Made by a program: the position numbers and the translations under genes
Notes under the pieces: model-generated
Database searches by the model: none
What the model saw: the letters and a program-made list of their open reading frames with translations, nothing else
What the model was told of the DNA's origin: nothing
Shown here: in pieces, positions 1-5,327 of the stretch
Numbering within the stretch: the first letter of the stretch is position 1
Layout: the number at the start of each line of letters is the position of its first letter
Assembly (NCBI GenBank): GCA_005880605.1
Contig: VBIS01000019.1
Span: 1-7,372 of the forward strand
Length of the DNA: 7,372 nucleotides
Reading direction: 5' to 3'
From: Chloroflexota bacterium
GTDB lineage: Bacteria; Chloroflexota; Dormibacteria; CF-121

Positions 1-1
1 G

Positions 2-70
2 CGCATCGACCTCGGGTGGGTGCGCGTGCGGCGGCAGCTGCTCCTGCTCGAACTGATAACCCCGCTGTAG
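2..70 (+). CDS. C-terminal end of an upstream gene (partial)
   Basis: The frame starting at base 2 is open from the window edge to a TAG at 68-70. It encodes 22 residues ending in a hydrophobic stretch, LLLLELITPL. Nearly all codons end in G or C, as in the definite genes downstream, whereas frame 1 across the same bases has poor third-position GC and frame 3 stops at once. It is on the same strand as the cluster and ends 22 bases before the next start, so it may be the preceding operon member. The fragment is too short to identify. A hydrophobic tail ending near a Pro would suit a multipass membrane protein such as a SpoIIM-like one, but that is only a guess. An antisense frame with an ATG at 85-83 is also open and cannot be fully excluded. 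Confidence 0.4.
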   Translation, partial: RIDLGWVRVRRQLLLLELITPL

Positions 71-92
71 ACAGAGCCTCTCCATTTCCCTC

Positions 93-977
93 ATGATGGT
101 CGCCGTGGCGACCGCCGGCGCACCCGTCCGCCTTCGGGTTATGCCTCTGGGCGAACTGCTCGACGAGACCTTCAAGCTCTATCGCCGCCATTTCACGGTG
201 ATTGCGGGCGTGGCGCTGGTCATCATCCTTCCCAACCTGATCCTGAGCTTGATCTCGGGCTCCTTTCGCGCCAATCCCATCAGCTACCTCCAGAGCGTGG
301 CGCAGAACATCAATAATCCCGACGAGCTGACGAGGATCCAGGCCCGGCAGCAGGAGTACACCAGCTCCCCCCTCTACCTGCTCAGTTTTCCGATCGCGGC
401 CCTACTGGTACCGTTCAGTGTTGGCGCCATGTACCGCGCCGCCACCTCGCTGGCGGCGGGCAACCTGGAGACCGTCGGTTCCGTCCTCTTGGGGACCCTT
501 CGGCGCTACTTCGCGGTGTGGGGAGTCGTAATCCTCGCGGCCCTGGTCTTCCTCGGCGCGATTGCCATCGTGACCATCCCGGTTGTGCTCTGGGTCGTGA
601 TCCGCTGGTCGGTCGCGTTGCCGGCGCTCTTTGCCGAAGGTATCGGACCGGTGAAGGCCGTGGGACGAAGCTGGAACCTCGTGCGTGACAACTGGTGGCG
701 CACGCTTGGCATCCTGATCATCGTCACCATCATGGTGTCCCTCATCCAGACGGCGTTGCAGTTCCTGTTCGGTGGTGTTGCGGCAGTGGTGCCCGGTCTG
801 AGCGACGACCTCCGGGCCGGTGTCCTCACCACCGTGACCACCCTCGTCGACGCCCTGGTTGGCGCCATCACGCCGATCGCCATCACCATGCTCTATCTCG
901 ACCTGCGGGTCCGCAAGGAAGGTCTCGACCTCGACCAACTTGCGCGTCAGGCCGCCCCGGGCACTGCGCCGGCCTAA
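93..977 (+). CDS. Six-TM membrane protein, glycerophosphodiesterase membrane-domain-like
   Basis: This 294-residue integral membrane protein resembles the family annotated as 'glycerophosphoryl diester phosphodiesterase membrane domain'. It opens with a cytoplasmic segment, LGELLDETFKLYRRHF (residues 19-34), typical of that family. Hydrophobic segments follow at about 35-55, 93-116, 140-161, 162-182, 203-225 and 244-268. The family-like motif AVGRSWNLVRDNWWRTLGIL lies at 189-208, and the protein ends with LYLDLRVRKEGLDL (267-280), also typical. There is no phosphodiesterase catalytic domain, so enzymatic activity should not be assumed. The start is the first of two adjacent ATGs (93, 96). No clear Shine-Dalgarno sequence precedes either, and an ATG at 141 (residue 17) would still keep the conserved part. 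The gene ends just before the DUF4129 gene and is probably the first or second gene of the operon. Its role is unknown; such proteins often sit in envelope-related clusters. Confidence 0.85.
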   Translation: MMVAVATAGAPVRLRVMPLGELLDETFKLYRRHFTVIAGVALVIILPNLILSLISGSFRANPISYLQSVAQNINNPDELTRIQARQQEYTSSPLYLLSFPIAALLVPFSVGAMYRAATSLAAGNLETVGSVLLGTLRRYFAVWGVVILAALVFLGAIAIVTIPVVLWVVIRWSVALPALFAEGIGPVKAVGRSWNLVRDNWWRTLGILIIVTIMVSLIQTALQFLFGGVAAVVPGLSDDLRAGVLTTVTTLVDALVGAITPIAITMLYLDLRVRKEGLDLDQLARQAAPGTAPA

Positions 978-981
978 GCGC

Positions 982-1878
982 TTGCACCGGGGGGCGTCGG
1001 CGCCGGTCCTGCTCCTCTATCTCGGCCTGCTGCTCGCGTCGGGCGTCACGCCGGCGTCGGCCAGCTCCGCGGACGATTACGCCAACGCCGTCCATCGCGC
1101 GCTCACCCTGGTCGAGTTCGCGCAGCGCGGAGATGTGCCGTCGGTTCAGCAGGCGATCGATGTCCTCAGCCGGGACACAGGGAACAGTCAGCTGGAGATC
1201 CTGCGGGACCTGCGGAGGACTCCGCCCGATCTTGTCGACGCCGACCAGCGCTTGCAAGCGCTCTACGCCACGCTGCAGGCGCGGGTCGATACGCCCAACC
1301 CGAGCCAGGCCGAACGGCAGCTGCAGACCATCCTGTCGCAGCCGCGCTACTCGGGCCTGAGCACCGGGCCATCGTGGCCTGAACGGATCTTCGACTTCAT
1401 CGTGGGCCGGATTGGCGATCTGCTCGCCTGGCTGGGGGTCGGCAAGCTGGGCCTCAATATTCCACTCTGGGTATGGCTCGCGATCGGCCTGGCAGGCGTG
1501 ATCGCGATCATCGCCTGGCCGATCCGCGGCGGTCTCAACCGCGGTGGACGCGAAGCGAAATTACGGGCGGCCGGCACGATGGCCCGAGGTCGCGTCGACT
1601 TTTTCGGCGAGGCCGACCGGTTGGCGGCCAACCACGATTACGTGGCGGCGATCAAGGCGCTCGCGGGCGGCGTCGCCGTTCACCTCAAAGGTGACCATGC
1701 CTGGGAGCACAGCCCCTTTACCGTGCGCGAACTGTTCGAGCAGACCGACCGAGCCGAGGCACTGCGGCCGCTTCTGCTCTCCTTCGAGGAAGCGAGCTAC
1801 GGCCATCGGACCCCCGATGCCGACACGTACGTCCGCGCCGTCGAAGCGGCGGCGCCCTACCGGGGGCCGGCCGCGTGA
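982..1878 (+). CDS. DUF4129 domain-containing protein
   Basis: About 298 residues with a signal-peptide-like start: hydrophobic core VLLLYLGLLLASG at about 9-21, then a possible ASA cleavage site near 27. The extracytoplasmic stretch that follows includes an amphipathic helix, ERIFDFIVGRIGDLLAWLG (134-152). A membrane segment lies at about 162-180. The cytoplasmic C-terminus matches DUF4129, with FFGEADRLAANHDYVAAIKA from about 207, the TVREL motif at 247-251 and a SYGHRTPDADTY segment near 272-283. DUF4129 is a domain of unknown function that recurs beside MoxR, DUF58 and transglutaminase genes, as here. The start is uncertain. The frame is open back to an ATG at 859, but that start would overlap the previous gene by 119 bases and add an arginine/serine-rich extension that looks like shadow sequence. 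TTG at 982, four bases past the upstream stop, gives a compact signal peptide; TTG at 940 and CTG at 964 are alternatives. The stop overlaps the next gene's GTG by 4 bases. Confidence 0.85.
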   Translation: MHRGASAPVLLLYLGLLLASGVTPASASSADDYANAVHRALTLVEFAQRGDVPSVQQAIDVLSRDTGNSQLEILRDLRRTPPDLVDADQRLQALYATLQARVDTPNPSQAERQLQTILSQPRYSGLSTGPSWPERIFDFIVGRIGDLLAWLGVGKLGLNIPLWVWLAIGLAGVIAIIAWPIRGGLNRGGREAKLRAAGTMARGRVDFFGEADRLAANHDYVAAIKALAGGVAVHLKGDHAWEHSPFTVRELFEQTDRAEALRPLLLSFEEASYGHRTPDADTYVRAVEAAAPYRGPAA

Positions 1879-2999
1879 AGGGACGGGGCTGGATTGCACT
1901 GGGTGCGATGGCGCTCCTCGTCTTCGTGCTTGTGCTGCTTCGAGGCACCGGGACCCAGGGCCGATCCCCCGACCATGCCTCGACGAGTGATGCCGCTGAC
2001 GGGACATCGGCGCTTCGCGCTTACGCCGACGCGCTCGGCCATTCGAGCGGATCGGTCGAAGGCGACTTCACCCTATCGTCGTCATCAGGTCTGCTCTTCG
2101 TCTTCACGCCAACCAACGGGTTCACTGCTACCGAAGTGCTGCAGCTGAATAGCTGGATGCAATCCGGCGGGGTGGTCGTCTACGCGGCCGAGGACGGCGA
2201 CCCGCAGCTGGATACGCAGTTCGGCTTGCGCCGCTCCTCAACCGCCGTATCCGCAAAGGCCCACGCCGCCGCGCCCATCCTGGGTGGGGTCGCCGCTGTC
2301 AGCGGAGCCGACAGCGCCCGCGCCTTCGGACCGACCGCATCGCAGGTGCCGCTGCTGCGCAACGAGGCCGGTGACGTGCTGGCCCTGCGTCAGGACGTTG
2401 GCCACGGCCAGCTGGTGGCGCTGACCGACCCCTTCACCCTCTGTAATGCCAGCCTGGGCAAACCCGACAACGGCCGCTTTGCAGCCGACCTGATGGCGAT
2501 GACGCCGACCGGCGGCCGGGTGTGGTTCGACGAATTCCATCACGGTGCCGCAGCGACCGCCTCGCCCGAAACGGCGTGGATGACGACACCCTGGGGCATC
2601 GCGCTCCTCGCGGCGGTGCTGATCGCCTTTGTCGGCCTGGCCCTCCGCGGCCGCGCGTTCGGCCCGCGGATCCCCTTGCGCGCTCGCGAGGACCGCTCGA
2701 CCGCGGAGTACGCCGTGGCGGTCGGGAGCCTCCTGCATCGCACCGGCGCCCGGCGCGTTACGCTGGAGGCCTTGCTCGCAAGTACGCGCCGCGCGGTTGC
2801 CCAACGGGTTGGTCTCGGCGGCGATGTCCCCAGTGATCGCCTCAATGCCACCATCGCGCAGCGCGCGCCGGCGGCGGCGGAAGCGTTGGCCCGCGCCGAG
2901 CGTGACCTCGAGGGCGCCAGCATGAGCGAAGTCGAGGTCCTCAGGATGGCCCGGCAGTTGCATGATCTCGCCTATCCGTCACTGAAGGAGTCCGCATGA
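1875..2999 (+). CDS. DUF4350 domain-containing membrane protein
   Basis: This 374-residue protein has an N-terminal membrane anchor (about 6-22), an extracytoplasmic domain (about 30-238), a second membrane segment (about 239-258) and a cytoplasmic helical tail. The DUF4350 part lies between the anchors: a GLLFVFTPTNGFTATEVLQL strand-helix (72-91), a GGVVVYA strand (98-104), a GHGQLVALTDP segment (176-186) and the diagnostic FDEFHHG motif at 218-224, directly before the second membrane segment. The tail carries EDRSTAEYAVAVGSLLHRTG (272-291), a pattern usual in these proteins. DUF4350 has a GldG-like or glutamine-amidotransferase-like fold with no established catalytic role. The GTG start at 1875 overlaps the upstream TGA (GTGA), and the stop overlaps the moxR-like ATG (ATGA). 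It is therefore embedded in a coupled operon, where it probably forms a membrane complex with the DUF4129 and DUF58 products. Confidence 0.88.
   Translation: MKGRGWIALGAMALLVFVLVLLRGTGTQGRSPDHASTSDAADGTSALRAYADALGHSSGSVEGDFTLSSSSGLLFVFTPTNGFTATEVLQLNSWMQSGGVVVYAAEDGDPQLDTQFGLRRSSTAVSAKAHAAAPILGGVAAVSGADSARAFGPTASQVPLLRNEAGDVLALRQDVGHGQLVALTDPFTLCNASLGKPDNGRFAADLMAMTPTGGRVWFDEFHHGAAATASPETAWMTTPWGIALLAAVLIAFVGLALRGRAFGPRIPLRAREDRSTAEYAVAVGSLLHRTGARRVTLEALLASTRRAVAQRVGLGGDVPSDRLNATIAQRAPAAAEALARAERDLEGASMSEVEVLRMARQLHDLAYPSLKESA
2985..2990 (+). promoter_or_regulatory. Strong Shine-Dalgarno site for the MoxR gene
   Basis: AAGGAG sits 5 bases before the ATG at 2996, inside the last codons of the DUF4350 gene. 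It is the clearest ribosome binding site in the window and fixes the MoxR start, which also overlaps the upstream stop as ATGA. A strong site in a coupled overlap suggests that the ATPase is made at a higher level than its neighbours. Confidence 0.75.
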
Positions 3000-3943
3000 A
3001 AGCCGCCGATTTTTTCGCACGTTTTCGCTCGGAGGCGTCGAAGGCGGTCGTCGGCCAGGACGACGCAGTGCGCCTCTGCGCCATTGCCCTGATCGCGCAG
3101 GGCCACGTCTTGCTCGAAGGTGTCCCCGGCGTAGGTAAGACGCTGCTGGCCAAGACGATCGCCCGCCTCCTCTCATTGGACTACGGTCGCGTGCAGTTCA
3201 CGCCCGACCTGATGCCGTCGGACATCGTTGGGACGTCCGTCTACGACCTGCAGTCGCGGTCCTTCCGGATCCGGAAGGGCCCGGTCTTCACCAATATCCT
3301 GTTGGCGGACGAGATCAACCGCGCTCCAGCGAAAGTCCAGGCGGCGCTGCTGGAGGCGATGGAGGAACACGGGGTGAGCCTCGAGGGGCAGCAGCAACCA
3401 CTGCCCGACCCCTTCATGGTGCTGGCCACCCAGAACCCGATCGAGTACGAGGGGACGTATCCGCTGCCCGAAGCGCAGCAGGACCGCTTCCTGTTCAAGG
3501 CCTTCATGAATTACCCGACGCCCGAGCAGGAGCTCGAGATGCTCCGCCGCTGGGATGCCGGTATCGAGCTCCGCGACCCGGCGCGCGCCGGCGTCACGCC
3601 CATCGTCGAGGCCGCCGCTATCGCGGAATGCCAGGCCGAGGCGCGCAAGGTCACGGTCGATGAGCGGTTGCGACGCTACATCATCGAGCTCGCCGTCGCC
3701 ACACGGCAGGCCGCCGAGCTGGTGCTGGGGGCGAGCCCGCGGGCCGAGGTCCTCTTGCTGCTGGCCTCGAAGGCGGCTGCGGCGTTTGAAGGCCGCGACT
3801 ACGTCACCCCCGACGATGTCAAAGGGTTGCTCCGGCCTACCTTCCGGCATCGGTTGCTGCTGCGCCCGGAAGCCGAGGTCGGCGGCCAGACCGCCGACAG
3901 CCTGCTCGACGCGGTGATCGCCCGCGTAACGCCGCCGCGGTAA
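2996..3943 (+). CDS. MoxR-family AAA+ ATPase
   Basis: This 315-residue cytoplasmic ATPase has the usual MoxR length and organisation. An N-terminal VVGQDDAVRL segment (18-27) precedes the Walker A motif GVPGVGKT (42-49). QFTPDLMPSDIVGT (67-80) is a MoxR hallmark. Walker B is ILLADEINRAPAKVQAALLE (101-120), sensor 1 is ATQNP (144-148), the PLPEAQQDRF segment follows (156-165), and GASPRA (245-250) is the sensor 2 region. The C-terminal lid contains YVTPDDVKGLLRPTFRHRL (269-287). All ATP-binding and hydrolysis motifs appear intact. MoxR proteins are thought to act as chaperones that mature or activate protein complexes, usually with a vWA-type partner encoded next door; the DUF58 protein 16 bases downstream fits. 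The start is certain from the strong Shine-Dalgarno site and the ATGA overlap. The substrate cannot be read from the sequence. Confidence 0.97.
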   Translation: MKAADFFARFRSEASKAVVGQDDAVRLCAIALIAQGHVLLEGVPGVGKTLLAKTIARLLSLDYGRVQFTPDLMPSDIVGTSVYDLQSRSFRIRKGPVFTNILLADEINRAPAKVQAALLEAMEEHGVSLEGQQQPLPDPFMVLATQNPIEYEGTYPLPEAQQDRFLFKAFMNYPTPEQELEMLRRWDAGIELRDPARAGVTPIVEAAAIAECQAEARKVTVDERLRRYIIELAVATRQAAELVLGASPRAEVLLLLASKAAAAFEGRDYVTPDDVKGLLRPTFRHRLLLRPEAEVGGQTADSLLDAVIARVTPPR

Positions 3944-3959
3944 AGGGCGCCACGGTCAC

Positions 3960-5276
3960 ATGACGCTTCTTCCGCAGCCACGGCTGCTGGCAACATTGCT
4001 CGCCGGGTCCGTCCTCTTCCTGCTGCTGCTGCTGAGCCCGGTGTTTGTCATCGCGCCGCTGCTCTACTACGCCGCGATGGCAGGCGTTCTGATCGCCGAG
4101 GTGGGCCGCCTCCCGAGTAAGTCCGGTTTCATGGCGAGCCGCGTCCTGCCCCAGCCGTTCTCGCTGGGCGAGGTGCAGAGCGTGCAACTCCTGGTGGCGC
4201 ACGCCCGCGCGGCGGGCCTGCCCGCCGAAGTCGCCGATCACGTGCCCGCCGACTTGCGTCCGGACCGGCGGGTGCTATCGGCGGTTTTCGACGGCGAGGG
4301 CCTACTGCACGTGGAGTACACGGTCGAGCCGCCCCATCGCGGCGCCTACCGCTTCGGCGCGGTCGATCTCCGCTGCTGGCGGCCGGGCGGCTGGCTCATT
4401 CGTCAGGTGCGGATCAAAGCCGACGAGGCGGCGGCTGTCTATCCCGACGTCCTCGCCATCAAGCGCTACGAGCTGATGCTGCGCCGCGGGATGCGCATCA
4501 TGGCCGGGCTTCGTCGGGCTCGTCCGCCCGGCGCCACCACCGCGTTTGCCGGGTTGCGCGATTACCTCCCGGGCGATGAGATGCGACGCATCAGCTGGAA
4601 GGCGACCGCGCGCCGCGACAGCCCGGTGGTGATGGAGGTCGAGGCGGAGCGCGGCCAGCAGGCGATCATCGCCATCGATTGCGGCCGGCTGATGACGGCG
4701 CCGGCGGGCCTCCTCAGCAAGCTCGACCATGCGGTCAACGCCGCCCTGCTGTTGGCATGGGTGGCGCAGAGCCAGGGGGACAAGGTCGGCATGCTGACCT
4801 TCAGCGACAGCGTGCGCCGTTTCGTCGCGCCGCAACGCGGGCCGGCGCAGGTCACCCAGCTCAACAAGGTGCTCTACGACGTCAAGCCGGAATACACCGA
4901 ACCCGACTTTGCGGAGGCCTTCTCGCACCTCGCCCTGCGAGTCAGCCGCCGCTCACTGGTGATCGTGCTCACCGACGTCCTCGATCCGGAGGCGTCACGC
5001 GATCTGGTCGGCCACGCCATCCGGTTAAGCCACCGCCACCTGGTGATGGTGGTCGCGATGTCTGACCCCGAGGTACTGGCGGCCCGCAACGCGCCCATCG
5101 AACGGGTCTCTCGCGCCTACGAGTGGGCCGCCGCCGAAGAGCTCCTCTCCGCCCGGCGAGCCAGCTTCGAGCAGCTGCGACAGGGTGGCGTCCTGGGGCT
5201 CGACGTCGAAGCCGGCCAGCTCAGCCCGTCGCTGGTCGAACGCTACCTGCAGTTGAAGGAACGGGCGTTGTTATAG
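3960..5276 (+). CDS. DUF58 domain-containing membrane protein (vWA-like)
   Basis: This 438-residue protein has two N-terminal membrane segments (about 9-25 and 27-46), an extracytoplasmic or beta-rich middle (about 65-160) and a cytoplasmic DUF58 domain. The DUF58 signature begins at FAGLRDYLPGDEMRRISWKA (196-215) and runs on to TAR (216-218). A vWA-like Rossmann fold follows: IIAIDCGRLM (236-245), DKVGMLTFSD (274-283), where the family puts a conserved D/F-S-D, and LVIVLTDVLDPE (333-344). The first metal-site motif is DCGRL rather than the classical DxSxS of integrin-type vWA domains; to my knowledge many DUF58 proteins carry a D-x-G-R version. DUF58 proteins pair with MoxR ATPases in most clusters and are the probable client or adaptor. 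The ATG at 3960 follows the MoxR stop by 16 bases and has only a weak AAAGGG (3943-3948) upstream. Confidence 0.93.
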   Translation: MTLLPQPRLLATLLAGSVLFLLLLLSPVFVIAPLLYYAAMAGVLIAEVGRLPSKSGFMASRVLPQPFSLGEVQSVQLLVAHARAAGLPAEVADHVPADLRPDRRVLSAVFDGEGLLHVEYTVEPPHRGAYRFGAVDLRCWRPGGWLIRQVRIKADEAAAVYPDVLAIKRYELMLRRGMRIMAGLRRARPPGATTAFAGLRDYLPGDEMRRISWKATARRDSPVVMEVEAERGQQAIIAIDCGRLMTAPAGLLSKLDHAVNAALLLAWVAQSQGDKVGMLTFSDSVRRFVAPQRGPAQVTQLNKVLYDVKPEYTEPDFAEAFSHLALRVSRRSLVIVLTDVLDPEASRDLVGHAIRLSHRHLVMVVAMSDPEVLAARNAPIERVSRAYEWAAAEELLSARRASFEQLRQGGVLGLDVEAGQLSPSLVERYLQLKERALL

Positions 5277-5327
5277 CGTCAAAGTAACTTTCGGTTATCG
5301 CCGGACGTTGCTTGGGGCGAAGCTGGC
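5277..5327 (+). promoter_or_regulatory. Intergenic gap with AT-rich near-palindrome; possible operator or promoter region
   Basis: This is the longest non-coding gap within the + strand cluster. It contains AAAGT-A-ACTTT at 5281-5291, a 5-base inverted repeat around one central base that is notably AT-rich for this DNA. A second short complementarity, GCTT (5310-5313) with AAGC (5320-5323), encloses GGGGCG just before the GTG start at 5328. A TTGTTA at 5268-5273 could serve as a weak -35 element, but no convincing -10 hexamer lies at the usual spacing. The gap may hold a separate promoter or operator for the last gene, or may be only a spacer. Confidence 0.25.

Noticed and set aside
2..85. 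Minus strand open frame beginning with ATG at 85-83 as a divergent gene
   Set aside because: Its start would lie only 7 bases from the start of the + strand gene at 93, leaving no room for promoters. The + strand frame 2 has stronger third-position GC and a membrane-like tail. It is not fully excluded, because it stays open to the window edge.
402..938. Minus strand open frame of 178 codons opposite the first membrane protein
   Set aside because: The product is almost entirely charged residues (Asp, His, Glu, Arg), the typical reverse complement of membrane-helix codons.
2238..2963. Minus strand open frame of 241 codons opposite the DUF4350 gene
   Set aside because: The antisense translation is Gly/Arg/Gln-rich low-complexity sequence; the + strand frame has the DUF4350 motif and coupled overlaps.
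3173..3850. Minus strand open frame of 225 codons opposite the MoxR gene
   Set aside because: The + strand has all MoxR motifs intact; the antisense product has no recognisable domain and is a high-GC shadow.
4018..4035. CTG triplet run as a microsatellite
   Set aside because: It encodes the leucine run of the first membrane segment of the DUF58 protein and is in frame; it is short and needs no other explanation.
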